From NCBI GenBank assembly GCA_016787265.1, contig JAEUVF010000006.1:154229-218228 (forward strand): a stretch of 64,000 bases of DNA, given 5' to 3'. The position numbers and the translations under genes were made by a program. The notes below the pieces were generated by a model, which worked only from the letters and a program-made list of their open reading frames with translations, was not told the origin of the DNA and searched no databases. This DNA is from Flavipsychrobacter sp. Its GTDB lineage: Bacteria; Bacteroidota; Bacteroidia; Chitinophagales; Chitinophagaceae. This document shows, one piece after another, positions 9,006-18,083 of the stretch (its first letter is position 1; every line of letters starts with the position of its first letter).

Positions 9006-10424
9006 TTAAGGTAGTAAAGATTTGTATAAATCGATGTATTGTTTCGCGCTAACATCCCAGCCGAAATCTAGTTCCATCAATTTGCGCCGGATGCCATCAA
9101 AGCGAAGCTGGTCTTCGTATAATTCAACCGCCCGATATACGCCATGTGTGATATCACCCACACTTGCATTGTTGAAGGAAATGCCATAACCGCCAGGCTC
9201 TCCGATATCAATGACCGTATCACGAAGACCGCCGGTTCGGCGCACCACTGGAACCGTACCATAACGCATGGCATATAACTGGTTGAGTCCGCAGGGTTCT
9301 ACCCTACTGGGCATCAACAGGAAATCTGCCCCGGCATACATGCGATGACTCAGTTGCTCATTGTAACCAATTTTTGAATTATAGAACCCCATCCAATAGG
9401 AACGCATATTCTCCAATTCCTGTTCAACAGGAGTTTCCCCACTGCCCAGAACCAGGAAGTTCATACGCTGATCGATATAATAAAGTGAATCGCCAATGGC
9501 GCGGGGTAAGAGATCCGCAGCTTTTTCCCCTACCAGCCGGCCTATAAATACAAACAGGGGTTTTTCGGGATTGAGATTAAATTCTGCACATAAAGCTTCC
9601 TTATTTGCCCGCTTGCCGGCTGCCAGCGATTCAATGGAATAATGGTCAGCCAGATAACTGTCGGTTTCAGGATTCCATACATCGCTGTCTATGCCATTAA
9701 TAATGCCAACACATTTGCCTTTTTCGTATTCAAACAATGCTTCCAGGCCATTGCTGTCCTGCCGCATTTCATAAAGATAACTCCAGCTTACTGTGGTAAC
9801 TTTCCAGGCGCTACGGATTCCTGCAGCAAGCGGATTGATCATATTATTCCAGTCCAGTATACCCCATCTCCAGCCATCCCAATGCGGTATATAATCCGAT
9901 TTGCTCCAGTCAATCCAGCCCTGGTATTGGGCATTATGAATGGTCAGTACGGTTGGAATATCTTGAAGATGTGAATACTGGTAGCAGTATTTCACCATGA
10001 AAGGTATAAGGGCTGTATGATGATCATGAACATGCAGGATATCCGGACGATGTTTCCAGGAACTCAACCAGTCGACAACGGCGATCTGGAAAGATGTGAA
10101 ACGTTCGGTATCATCTGCATAACCGTAAATTTTTTCACGATCGAGCAGCCCATTGATATCTACCAGGTATAAATCAAATCCAAGTTTATTGGTTGTTTCT
10201 TTTATAATAGTGTAATCGAACCAGGTATTTCCCAGATACGCACTTGATTTATGCACGACCTCCCATTTGTTTTCGTACAGAAACTTGGTCCGGTACATGG
10301 GCATCACAACTTTATTAATATGACCGGCTTCTGTCAGGTATTTTGGTAATGCGCCTACCACATCACCTAATCCACCTGCCTTTGCTACCGGATAACATTC
10401 GGCTGAAACATGAAGAATTTCCAT
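9006..10424 (-). CDS. glgA: Glycogen synthase (GT5)
   Basis: 472 residues, usual for bacterial GT5 enzymes. The ADP-glucose binding motif KAGGLGDVVGALP is at residues 15-27, and the C-terminal half has MPSRVEPCGLNQLYAMRYG and RRTGGLRDTV, the conserved E-containing donor loop. It extends alpha-1,4-glucan chains from ADP-glucose in the cytoplasm. It is the first gene of a minus-strand unit glgA-glgC-transporter-amylase and is divergent from the sugar symporter gene at 10566, with 141 nt between starts. Confidence 0.95.
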   Translation of the reverse strand: MEILHVSAECYPVAKAGGLGDVVGALPKYLTEAGHINKVVMPMYRTKFLYENKWEVVHKSSAYLGNTWFDYTIIKETTNKLGFDLYLVDINGLLDREKIYGYADDTERFTSFQIAVVDWLSSWKHRPDILHVHDHHTALIPFMVKYCYQYSHLQDIPTVLTIHNAQYQGWIDWSKSDYIPHWDGWRWGILDWNNMINPLAAGIRSAWKVTTVSWSYLYEMRQDSNGLEALFEYEKGKCVGIINGIDSDVWNPETDSYLADHYSIESLAAGKRANKEALCAEFNLNPEKPLFVFIGRLVGEKAADLLPRAIGDSLYYIDQRMNFLVLGSGETPVEQELENMRSYWMGFYNSKIGYNEQLSHRMYAGADFLLMPSRVEPCGLNQLYAMRYGTVPVVRRTGGLRDTVIDIGEPGGYGISFNNASVGDITHGVYRAVELYEDQLRFDGIRRKLMELDFGWDVSAKQYIDLYKSLLP

Positions 10425-10542
10425 AGAAATAATTACGATTGAATATAATAAGAAAATGAATTGGGGGGACGATCCATTGAAAAAATTTCAGGCAAATGAA
10501 ATTCTTCCTATTTTCACTGATTCAGTGCAAGTTCTAATTGCC

Positions 10543-10561
10543 AAATCAAAAATCTTGATTT
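10543..10561. promoter_or_regulatory. Inverted repeat in front of the sugar symporter gene
   Basis: AAATCAA, five bases, TTGATTT: a perfect 7-bp inverted repeat ending 4 nt before the ATG at 10566. It could be an operator or a start-masking RNA hairpin. It is AT-rich and short, so chance is possible. Confidence 0.3.
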
Positions 10562-10565
10562 AATC

Positions 10566-12170
10566 ATGTCGCAAACCAACCAACCAACCAATACAGGTGC
10601 ATTAGCAACGCTTGTAATGGTCTTCTTTTTCTGGGGCTTTATTGCCGCTTCCAACAGTATTCTGATTCCTTTTTGTAAAACGCATTTTGATTTGAACCAG
10701 TTTCAGAGCCAGCTGATCGGCTCAGCGTTTTATGGAGCCTATTTTATTGGCAGTCTGATTTTATTCATTGTTTCCAACAGTTTGGGATATGATATATTAA
10801 ATAAGATCGGCTATAAAAAAGGCATTATTTACGGATTATGGATATCCGTGCTGGGTGCTTTACTGATCATTCCTTCCGCCAATGCCAACTCCTTCCCTGC
10901 GTTGCTGGGTTCCCTGTTTGTTGTGGCTTTGGGTTTTTCACTTCAGCAAACGGCTGCCCAGCCTTTCGCTATTGTATTGGGAGATCCCTCTACCGGTACC
11001 CAGCGTCTGAACCTCGGCGGAGGTGTAAACTCCCTCGGAACCACGCTCGGACCAATCATTGTTAGTTTTTTCCTCTTCGGGTCGGTTTCCGATGTTGGTA
11101 AAGAAGTGACCATCACTAATATTAATACCCTTTATATTATTGTTGCTGCTGTGTTTGCTGCTGTAGCGCTCTTTTTCTCCTTTTCCAAAAACCTGCCGGA
11201 TGGTAAAAACGACGAACGTTTTGAAAAGGCCAATAAAGCGGCAGGTGCACTATTAATTATGACGGGAGTTATACTGGCCATCATCCTGGTGGGACAGTTT
11301 ACCGATACCAGCAAACTGGTGCTGTTAATGCTCACCCTCATCACAGTTGTAGCCATTCTTTTTTACTCCAATGCATCGGCGGTTAAGAGTCCGGAAGGCT
11401 GGGGCGCCATGCGTTACCAGCAACTTATTTACGGTATGCTGGGCATCTTCGTTTACGTAGGTGTGGAAGTAACCATTGATAACAACTTCGGCGCATTGCT
11501 TAAAACCCCAGGCTATTTCAATGAAATGGGCCTTGACGAAAGCGAAATCTCCCATTTTATTTCCCTGTATTGGGGAAGTCTGATGATCGGGCGCTGGACA
11601 GGCGCCATTGGTGTATTCAATCTATCAGCGATGGGTAAACGCATTGCTACGATCGTAGTTCCATTTATTGCTTTTGCAGTTGTACTTTTTGCCAATCACC
11701 TGAAAGGAAATAATATCAGCGACCTCTATGGTTATTCCATAGTGGTGGTGATCATGATTATTGCCTTCTTCTATGGTCAGGAAAAGCCGGTTAAAACGCT
11801 GTTGACTGTTTCGGTATTAGCAACTCTGTTTATGCTGATTGGGGTGTTTACCAAAGGAATAATTTCCGTATATGCCCTGATGGCCGGAGGTTTGTGTTGT
11901 TCGGTTATGTGGCCTTCCATCTTTTCGCTGGGGGTTGCCGGTTTGGGCAAATATACCAGTCAGGGTTCCGCTTTCCTGATTATGATGATTCTGGGTGGAG
12001 CCGTTATTCCGCCATTACAGGGGGTACTCGGAGATATTAAGGATATGCATTTTTCTTATTTGTTGGCAGCTGCCTGTTTTGCATTCCTTGCTTATCTTGC
12101 GATCAAACTTAAAAACGTATTAACCTCACAAGGGCTGGATTTCGACAGCCAGATTGGTGGTGGACATTAA
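10566..12170 (+). CDS. Sugar:H+ symporter, FucP/glucose-galactose MFS type
   Basis: 534 residues with about 12 membrane segments, somewhat longer than FucP. FHS-family landmarks include FFFWGFIAASNSILIPF near the N-terminus, SFYGAYFIGSL-like second helix, LQQTAAQPFAIVLGDP, RLNLGGGVNSLGTTLGP and YWGSLMIGRWTG. It would import glucose or a related hexose through the inner membrane. The ROK kinase gene starts 12 nt behind its stop, so uptake and phosphorylation are coupled in one transcript. Substrate within the family (glucose, galactose, fucose) cannot be decided from sequence; the kinase favours glucose or N-acetylglucosamine. Confidence 0.88.
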   Translation: MSQTNQPTNTGALATLVMVFFFWGFIAASNSILIPFCKTHFDLNQFQSQLIGSAFYGAYFIGSLILFIVSNSLGYDILNKIGYKKGIIYGLWISVLGALLIIPSANANSFPALLGSLFVVALGFSLQQTAAQPFAIVLGDPSTGTQRLNLGGGVNSLGTTLGPIIVSFFLFGSVSDVGKEVTITNINTLYIIVAAVFAAVALFFSFSKNLPDGKNDERFEKANKAAGALLIMTGVILAIILVGQFTDTSKLVLLMLTLITVVAILFYSNASAVKSPEGWGAMRYQQLIYGMLGIFVYVGVEVTIDNNFGALLKTPGYFNEMGLDESEISHFISLYWGSLMIGRWTGAIGVFNLSAMGKRIATIVVPFIAFAVVLFANHLKGNNISDLYGYSIVVVIMIIAFFYGQEKPVKTLLTVSVLATLFMLIGVFTKGIISVYALMAGGLCCSVMWPSIFSLGVAGLGKYTSQGSAFLIMMILGGAVIPPLQGVLGDIKDMHFSYLLAAACFAFLAYLAIKLKNVLTSQGLDFDSQIGGGH

Positions 12171-12182
12171 TTGCAAGCGAAC

Positions 12183-13178
12183 ATGAGCATGACTAAAATT
12201 CCTTTAGAATACGCCATAGGTGTGGATATTGGCGGCACCAATACCAAGTGTGGTATTGTAAATCGTCGTGGTGAAGTACTGCAGTATGAACAATTATCAA
12301 CACCGGAATATGAAAACCCGGAAGCCTTTGTAGATGCACTTTGTGTGCGGTTGAACCTCATGATTGAAAAAGTCGGAGGTATTGAACTGATCAAAGGTAT
12401 TGGTGTAGGCGCCCCCAATGGTAATTATTATACCGGAACCATTGAATATGCCCCCAATCTGCGTTGGGTGGGAGTCGTTCCGCTGGCTGATATGATAAGC
12501 CAGCGAATGGGATTAGCGACCGCCCTGACCAACGACGCGAATGCGGCTGCAGTTGGTGAAATGCAATATGGAGCTGCAAAAGGCATGCGTGATTTCATCA
12601 CTATTACACTGGGTACGGGGGTGGGTAGTGGCATCGTAGCAAACGGACAGCTTATTTACGGTCATGATGGTTTTGCCGGAGAATTGGGACATACAATTAT
12701 TCGTCCGGGTGGCCGTCCACACTGGTCCACGAAATTGAAAGGTTCCCTGGAAGCCTATGCCTCTGCAACCGGAGTTGTATTAACTGCCAGGGAAATGCTG
12801 TTAAATGAGCCGGAGAAACCCAGTATGCTGCGCAAATACAACCTGGAAGAGCTTACCAGTAAGCAAATCTTCGACTGTGCTATGCAGGGAGACGAAATTT
12901 CCCAGGCAGTGTACCGGTTTACTGGACAGATCCTGGGTGAATCACTGGCCAATTTTGTGATGTTTTCTTCCCCGGAAGCGATCATCCTGTTTGGCGGACT
13001 CATTAAAGCCGGTTCTTTGATATTTGATCCAACGATTGAACACATGGAGCGTAATCTCCTGCCCATCTTCAAAAACAAAGTAAAGGTGATCAAGAGTGAC
13101 TTACACGAAGCCGATGCTGCTATTCTGGGTGCAAGTGCGTTGGTGTGGGAGATGAAGCAGAGTAGTTCGTCGCTGTGA
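12183..13178 (+). CDS. ROK family sugar kinase (probable glucokinase) without the usual Cys zinc motif
   Basis: 331 residues. The frame opens with a TTG at 12171, but ATG at 12183 (or 12189) fits better. The phosphate-binding motif DIGGTNTK begins at residue 15, catalytic Asp D118 lies in TNDANAAAVGE, and TLGTGVGSG and HDGFAGELGH follow. The ROK zinc motif CxCGxxGC, normally directly before LEAYAS, is replaced by WSTKLKGS (181-188), so none of its cysteines remains, while the metal-binding His of GHT (H170) is kept. It probably phosphorylates the hexose imported by the symporter encoded upstream. A strong terminator follows. Confidence 0.85.
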   Translation: MSMTKIPLEYAIGVDIGGTNTKCGIVNRRGEVLQYEQLSTPEYENPEAFVDALCVRLNLMIEKVGGIELIKGIGVGAPNGNYYTGTIEYAPNLRWVGVVPLADMISQRMGLATALTNDANAAAVGEMQYGAAKGMRDFITITLGTGVGSGIVANGQLIYGHDGFAGELGHTIIRPGGRPHWSTKLKGSLEAYASATGVVLTAREMLLNEPEKPSMLRKYNLEELTSKQIFDCAMQGDEISQAVYRFTGQILGESLANFVMFSSPEAIILFGGLIKAGSLIFDPTIEHMERNLLPIFKNKVKVIKSDLHEADAAILGASALVWEMKQSSSSL

Positions 13179-13180
13179 GG

Positions 13181-13198
13181 AAGTGAAAGGTGAAAAGG
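13181..13198 (+). repeat. GTGAAAG heptad repeat behind the ROK gene
   Basis: Two units begin 2 nt after the stop codon, with the purine strand in the mRNA sense. A matching inverted copy closes the same intergenic region at 13444-13480. Confidence 0.7.
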
Positions 13199-13230
13199 AG
13201 CTGAGATTTACGCTTTCGATTCAAATAGAT

Positions 13231-13263
13231 TCCCGGTCAAATTTAATTTGACCGGGATTTTTT
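13231..13263 (+). terminator. Intrinsic terminator of the symporter-kinase unit
   Basis: CCCGGTCAAAT (13232-13242), loop TTA, ATTTGACCGGG (13246-13256), then six T. An 11-bp perfect stem with T-tract on the plus strand, 53 nt after the kinase stop. Confidence 0.9.
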
Positions 13264-13443
13264 ATTAATAAGCTTCAAATACCCCCCATTCTTTGCAGGT
13301 TTTTTATTGTCAGTTACAGGTATCAACTGCCAAGTATAGTATTGCCTGTCAGTGACGGTAATAGTTGTATCATTTTGTGTAGGGTATAATTACAATTGTT
13401 CCTGGTGTTTGAACCTGATAAGGCTGCAAAGGTCTGAATTCTT

Positions 13444-13480
13444 CTCACGTTTCACCTTTCATCTTTCACTTTTCACCTTC
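13444..13480 (-). repeat. GTGAAAG-type repeat overlapping a gene end
   Basis: On the minus strand, units GTGAAAA, GTGAAAG, ATGAAAG, GTGAAAC and GTGAGAA follow one another. The TGA stop of the glycosidase gene (13459-13461) lies inside, so the last residues of that protein (KVKSER) are encoded by the repeat. It is inverted relative to the copy at 13181-13198. Confidence 0.75.
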
Positions 13481-14505
13481 CATATCATCGCTGCCGGCAC
13501 AGCCCGTTGTCCTTCCTTATCTGAAGGCCGGATGGTTTCTCTTCCATTAATCAGCATGCAGGAACTGCCGCCGCCATCCAGGTTCAGAGCTTCAATGCAA
13601 CCAAGCTGAACAAGTAGCTCAGCAGTTTCGGTAAGGGTGGCTCCTGCTGCAATACCGGGATTTCTTCCCTCGATGACCAGCACAATTAATTTACCTTCTT
13701 TCGTATATCCAATAGCAGTCCGCGGATGAGCATCATGGATAGCTTTACCTGCGAATTTTCGTTCTTCATTGTTAGTTATGGTTATTGTACTGTTTTGAAC
13801 CAACACGGGTCCTCCTCCAACTACCGTTTGCATTTTCCACTTATGAAGTATGGATTTATTTGAGACGAAACAAGTTAATGTGGTTTGAACTGTCCTTGCA
13901 GTTTTCAGGTTAATTGTATTATTTGAATCTATTCTTAGTCTGGGCGGCAATTGCGTCGCATATGGTTTTCGTTTATTCGTAGCCGTGAAAGTCCATGCTA
14001 CATCCATTTCTCCTTTATTACTGATACCAAGCGCGCTTACAAAAGGATGATAATACAAGCCACTGTCGGCTCCTCTGCCTGCTAAGGTATGCTGGTTATA
14101 GGCCAGCAACCTTCCCCTGTTTACAATGATGTTCAGGTTCAGATTGTCTTTGAAGGAAAAGAAACTGGTATTCACCACCAGCACCGGATGATCGTTTTTG
14201 TCATAAAATCCGGCAGGAGTGAGTCGCCTGTTTTGGGTGGTATCGTGCTCCATTTGCAGCGAACCGGAACGCGGATCAGCAGTCACATAAAAAGCACGGA
14301 AGGGTTTGTTCTGATACATCCCTTCAAAGGAATAGACTTCCATTCCAGAGGGTAATGGACCAAAATCAGAAGAGCTGTTTTGCCAGTTGATCGGGATGTT
14401 GTTTTTGGAATCTACATCATTGGTAATACTAGTTACATCCTGGGCAACGACAGCGAAAGGGAAAAATAAAAGGCCGGTTAAGGCCTTTATTAATGAGTTT
14501 CTCAT
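13459..14505 (-). CDS. Secreted phosphodiester glycosidase (NAGPA domain) family protein
   Basis: 348 residues with signal peptide MRNSLIKALTGLLFFPFAVVAQ. The NAGPA/DUF2233 core is recognised by NTSFFSFKDNLNLNIIVNRG near the middle and the C-terminal ALNLDGGGSSCMLING, plus HPRTAIGYTKEGKLIVLVIEGR. Family members split sugar-phosphodiester bonds, in bacteria probably in exported glycans or teichoic-acid-like material; the substrate here is unknown. Its stop codon falls in a GTGAAAG repeat, so the last six to eight residues are repeat-encoded. lipA ends its own unit 52 nt upstream on the same strand. Confidence 0.85.
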   Translation of the reverse strand: MRNSLIKALTGLLFFPFAVVAQDVTSITNDVDSKNNIPINWQNSSSDFGPLPSGMEVYSFEGMYQNKPFRAFYVTADPRSGSLQMEHDTTQNRRLTPAGFYDKNDHPVLVVNTSFFSFKDNLNLNIIVNRGRLLAYNQHTLAGRGADSGLYYHPFVSALGISNKGEMDVAWTFTATNKRKPYATQLPPRLRIDSNNTINLKTARTVQTTLTCFVSNKSILHKWKMQTVVGGGPVLVQNSTITITNNEERKFAGKAIHDAHPRTAIGYTKEGKLIVLVIEGRNPGIAAGATLTETAELLVQLGCIEALNLDGGGSSCMLINGRETIRPSDKEGQRAVPAAMIWKVKSER

Positions 14506-14557
14506 CTTATAAATTAGAAAGTGGTTTCTAGTGTAAGTTCATCGATGCTGAAAATAC

Positions 14558-15505
14558 TTAAGATGCATTATAAATTTCCATGCCAGCTTTTTCTTCCATC
14601 CACTTTTGCTTTCCGTAACCGGGAATAACATGACGCTCGGAATGATAAGAGGAACGAACAAGCGGACCACTTTCCACATAATCTAACCCTAAGGTATAAC
14701 CGATTTCACGGTACTCGGCGAATTCATCCGGATGAACAAAGCGATCAACCGGTAAATGCTTTTTTGTAGGCTGCAGATATTGCCCAATAGTTACCACATC
14801 TACCCCATTATCTCGTAAATCAGTCAGTGTTTGAATTACTTCTTCTTTGGTCTCCCCCAATCCCAGCATGATTCCGCTTTTCACGCGCATACCGCCTTCT
14901 TTGAGCGTTCTCAGCACTTCCATGCTTCTCCAGTATTTTGCCTGGATACGAACGCGTTTGGTGAGCCGCTCTACAGTTTCAATATTATGCGAAACCACTT
15001 CCGGTGCAGCATCAATTACCTGCTGGATCTGGTCCTTTATTCCTTTAAAATCGGGGATTAGGGTTTCCAGGGTGGTTTCCGGGTTCAATTGCTTTACTGC
15101 TCTGATGGTATTGTGCCAGATCGTGGAGCCACCGTCCTTTAATTCATCACGGTCCACAGAAGTAATTACTGCATGTTTCACTTTCATCAGGTGGATGGCT
15201 TCAGCTACCCGCTGCGGTTCATCCCAGTCAACCGGATCAGGCCGACCGGTGGCCACTGCACAAAAACCACAACTGCGGGTACAGGTATTGCCGAGTATCA
15301 TAAAAGTGGCAGTGCCTTCGCCCCAGCACTCTCCCATATTTGGACAGTTACCACTTTCACATATAGTATGAAGTTTATGTGTATCTACAAGAGAACGAAC
15401 ATGTTTATAACTTTCCCCGGTGGGAAGTTTAACTCTAAGCCAGTTTGGCTTCTTTATAGCAGACTCAGATTTCGAAACAGCTGCAACTACGGGTAATTCC
15501 TGCAT
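14558..15505 (-). CDS. lipA: Lipoyl synthase
   Basis: 315 residues. Both iron-sulfur cluster motifs are complete: auxiliary cluster C49, C54 and C60 ([12 protein letters not shown]) and radical-SAM cluster C75, C79 and C82 (CTRSCGFC). It inserts two sulfurs into octanoyl groups on lipoyl domains of 2-oxoacid dehydrogenases and GcvH. The start is [10 protein letters not shown] at 15503-15505. A perfect -7 box lies 7 nt upstream, so the leader would be only a few bases. It is 17 nt downstream of the secreted protein gene at 15523. Confidence 0.96.
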   Translation of the reverse strand: MQELPVVAAVSKSESAIKKPNWLRVKLPTGESYKHVRSLVDTHKLHTICESGNCPNMGECWGEGTATFMILGNTCTRSCGFCAVATGRPDPVDWDEPQRVAEAIHLMKVKHAVITSVDRDELKDGGSTIWHNTIRAVKQLNPETTLETLIPDFKGIKDQIQQVIDAAPEVVSHNIETVERLTKRVRIQAKYWRSMEVLRTLKEGGMRVKSGIMLGLGETKEEVIQTLTDLRDNGVDVVTIGQYLQPTKKHLPVDRFVHPDEFAEYREIGYTLGLDYVESGPLVRSSYHSERHVIPGYGKQKWMEEKAGMEIYNAS

Positions 15506-15512
15506 AATGGAA

Positions 15513-15520
15513 CAAAATTA
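15513..15520 (-). promoter_or_regulatory. -7 element of lipA, nearly leaderless
   Basis: Minus-strand TAATTTTG matches TAnnTTTG exactly and ends 7 nt before the lipA ATG. With initiation a few bases downstream of the box, the 5' leader would be about 1-4 nt. It sits in the 17-nt gap behind the preceding gene. Confidence 0.45.
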
Positions 15521-15522
15521 CA

Positions 15523-16332
15523 TTACTTACGCTTACCAAAGAGTACGCTTACGTAAGCATTAAAAAACAGGTTCTTCTCCTTATTGTTCACCATCTGTAG
15601 TACTGACTGGCTGTAATATTCAATATTAACACCCGCTTCAATAGCAGAAACCAATTCATTAAAGCGACCATAATCAAATCTGAGAGCTGCTTTTGCATGG
15701 GCACCGGGATTCAATTTAACTTCCCCCCAGCCTACTGTAAATCCGGAAGCACCCAGGTATGCATACTGCCTGAAATCTTCGATTTCAGTAAATCGCTTGC
15801 GGCTTCTTTCTTCCGTTGTACGATCCACTACATCCACATAATATGGTTTTTCCAGGCCGAAACTGATTCCACCCGCCCATATACCGGTAACAGATACGCC
15901 GTTTTTATTGTTTTTTCCGCCAATCAGGTATTGCTGTCCATAAGCTCCTTTTATTTGATAGAAATTATTGGCTTTTCCAAAAACATATTGATTTACATTT
16001 CCGGTGAACAGGTCAATACTTCCTGCATCTTTATCCTCCTTTGGATGTTTCTTTTCATTGAATTCAATCTGAATTAACCGTGTTTTACGGGGTGTGATAA
16101 ACTTTCCCTTTTCGAAAAAAAGCCCCCAGCCATCACTGTTAAGTCGTAATCCAAATACATTGTGTTTATTGAAAATCAATTGTCCTTCTTCTTCCATCTT
16201 CAACAGGGCATTGATTTTTTCTCTTTTTTCAGCTTTCTTATCCTTCCTGGAGGACGCGGGATTGGATTGGGCCCATACCATGGTTGTCATCACAATTCCT
16301 ATCGGCAATAACAAGATTTTTTTCACGGTCAT
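15523..16332 (-). CDS. Secreted protein of unknown function, probable outer-membrane barrel type
   Basis: 269 residues with signal peptide MTVKKILLLPIGIVMTTMVWAQ, then a charged Lys/Glu-rich linker (SSRKDKKAEKREKINALLK) and a body with alternating hydrophobic and glycine-rich strands (FGLRLNSDGWGLFFEKGK, YLGASGFTVGWGEVKLNPG, FFNAYVSVLFGKRK). The end on an aromatic/hydrophobic strand suggests an outer-membrane barrel, but I do not recognise a named family. It lies upstream of lipA with 17 nt between and is divergent from the OsmC gene. Confidence 0.7.
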   Translation of the reverse strand: MTVKKILLLPIGIVMTTMVWAQSNPASSRKDKKAEKREKINALLKMEEEGQLIFNKHNVFGLRLNSDGWGLFFEKGKFITPRKTRLIQIEFNEKKHPKEDKDAGSIDLFTGNVNQYVFGKANNFYQIKGAYGQQYLIGGKNNKNGVSVTGIWAGGISFGLEKPYYVDVVDRTTEERSRKRFTEIEDFRQYAYLGASGFTVGWGEVKLNPGAHAKAALRFDYGRFNELVSAIEAGVNIEYYSQSVLQMVNNKEKNLFFNAYVSVLFGKRK

Positions 16333-16353
16333 TTTTTTAGGTACCTGCTAGCG

Positions 16354-16361
16354 TAAATTTA
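16354..16361. promoter_or_regulatory. Palindromic -7-like box shared by two divergent genes
   Basis: TAAATTTA reads the same on both strands and is one mismatch from TAnnTTTG in each direction. It lies 15 nt before the OsmC ATG (16377) and 21 nt before the start of the minus-strand gene (16332), in a 44-nt divergent gap. Confidence 0.4.
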
Positions 16362-16376
16362 TGCAAAAATAACAGC

Positions 16377-16781
16377 ATGACAGCATCCGTTGTTTACGAA
16401 GGACATTTACGTTGTAAGGCAACCCACCTGCAAAGTGGCACCATGATCGAAACTGACGCACCTACTGATAACAAAGGGAAAGGTGAACGTTTTTCACCTA
16501 CTGATATGGTTTGTGTAGCGCTTGGAACCTGCGCCATTACTACAATGGGCATCAAAGCGCAGGATATGGGTATTGAACTGGCTGGCACTACCATCGACAT
16601 TCAAAAACATATGGTCAGTGACCCCAGGAGAATTGGAAAAATTGACGTTATTCTGCGTTTCCCGCAAACGTTAAACCTTAGTGAAAAAGATCGTATCATC
16701 CTGGAAAGGGTTGGAAATAACTGCCCGGTTTTCAAAAGCCTGTCTTCCGATGTGAACATGAACCTGGTTTACGAATGGTGA
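16377..16781 (+). CDS. OsmC/Ohr family peroxidase-like protein
   Basis: 134 residues, normal OsmC length. The two redox cysteines of the family are present: one in the central helix (CVALGTC, C46 and C52) and C116 in NCPVFKSL. FSPTDMV and the RFPQTLNLSEKD helix are typical. Members reduce organic hydroperoxides with dihydrolipoyl-type donors in the cytoplasm; proximity to lipA may be coincidental. Its 3' end overlaps the convergent DUF2851 gene by 13 nt. Confidence 0.9.
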   Translation: MTASVVYEGHLRCKATHLQSGTMIETDAPTDNKGKGERFSPTDMVCVALGTCAITTMGIKAQDMGIELAGTTIDIQKHMVSDPRRIGKIDVILRFPQTLNLSEKDRIILERVGNNCPVFKSLSSDVNMNLVYEW

Positions 16782-18040
16782 GGTTCTTTTAACAGATAGC
16801 GGCCAATGGAACAATCCAGGCAACGACGTGCCTCACAATAATATTTTTTAAGTTCGATCAGGGCCTGGCTTTCAAGGGAGGTTTCAGCGGTTACCCCAGA
16901 ACGTTGCCATTGTTTGATCAGCGCATTACGCTCAGCCGGAAGACTACTCAACCAGTTGATTGCCTTCTGCTGAAGGGCCGGTTGTTGCTGGTGTTGCCCA
17001 GCAGCATACAGGAAAGGAATGATCACATTTATAAGCAACTGTTGAATGAGTTCATCTCCGGTATGCTTGGGCTGGTAGGGGGAGGCTTCCACCAAGGTAT
17101 AATGATAATGCCAGAAATCATTGGCAGTTATATCCAGCGTTCTGGTTATATCTGCCAGTGTTTCGGCTTCCAGCCAGTTCCTGCTGAACATCCCCTGCTG
17201 ATGCCAAAGCATGGCCAGTTGCGCCAGTCTTACTTCCGGAAAAGCAGAAGGTCGCATCCGCAGTTTTTGCATCCTGCCATGCAATTCCGGTAATTGATAC
17301 TTGTTTTGAAGAAACAGGTATTCCCGTTGTAATAACTGCACATATGGATCGGAGTTAGCTTCTTTCAACAGGTTCGCTTGCCCCAGCAACAGGGCTTCCA
17401 GGTGGATTACCTGATCTTTATGTCTGGCCATGATACGGGAAGGCAGACTTTTCGCTACCTGCTCAAAAAAATCTCCATTCACCACCGAACCCATATACCT
17501 GGCCATCCAGCACCAGCACGCATCATTCCAGTTTCTGTTGCAGGCTTTGTAAAGTTTCAATAATTCCTGGGCTTTTCGTTGAATTCGCTCCAATGCCAGT
17601 TGCTGCTTCCAGCCTGCCCAATACGCAGCGGTTATTTCCGGCAGCCATTCCTGGCATACCAGTTGTCCACCCGCTTGCATGAGCTGTTCATATCTGTCCA
17701 GCAGGATAGCTGATACCCGGTCTTGCAATACCAGCGTTGGCAAACTGGCTGATAAACGAGGGGTGTCATCCTCCCATACTACGTGCAGTATAACATTGTT
17801 GTAAGCGGGATCTGTTTGGTGGCGATGCTGGTACCATTGCGAACTTTTTACATGTATCTCTATATTTCCTGCCCAGGTGGTTCCGTCCAGCAATATGCGG
17901 GCATTGAGGAAATCAGGGCCCTGGTCATGATTCCAGGTTCCCGGATCCCGGATGATCAACTGTTCTCCACTTTCCAACATAAGATTGTTGAGCTGGAAAT
18001 ATTTTTCCTGCCAGATAAACTGCAAGAGTCTTTCTTTCAT
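16769..18040 (-). CDS. DUF2851 family protein
   Basis: 423 residues starting MKERLLQFIWQEKYF. The N-terminal half has the family signature segments GEQLIIRDPGTWNHDQGPDF, NARILLDG, WAGNIEIHVKSSQWYQH and NNVILHVVWEDD, which resembles a nuclease-like fold but without a demonstrated activity. The C-terminus carries four cysteines (CEARRCLDC and an earlier CNRNWNDACWC). Typical of Bacteroidota. It overlaps OsmC tail to tail and lies just downstream of maf with 43 nt between. Confidence 0.85.
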   Translation of the reverse strand: MKERLLQFIWQEKYFQLNNLMLESGEQLIIRDPGTWNHDQGPDFLNARILLDGTTWAGNIEIHVKSSQWYQHRHQTDPAYNNVILHVVWEDDTPRLSASLPTLVLQDRVSAILLDRYEQLMQAGGQLVCQEWLPEITAAYWAGWKQQLALERIQRKAQELLKLYKACNRNWNDACWCWMARYMGSVVNGDFFEQVAKSLPSRIMARHKDQVIHLEALLLGQANLLKEANSDPYVQLLQREYLFLQNKYQLPELHGRMQKLRMRPSAFPEVRLAQLAMLWHQQGMFSRNWLEAETLADITRTLDITANDFWHYHYTLVEASPYQPKHTGDELIQQLLINVIIPFLYAAGQHQQQPALQQKAINWLSSLPAERNALIKQWQRSGVTAETSLESQALIELKKYYCEARRCLDCSIGRYLLKEPHHS

Positions 18041-18083
18041 TTTTTTGATGAAAACTAAGCCCCTTCCAATTGCCAGACAAGCG

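Noticed and set aside
13264..13443. Possible small gene in the spacer behind the ROK kinase terminator
   Set aside because: Only an 85-codon frame that runs into the glycosidase antisense strand, with no signal peptide or conserved motif.
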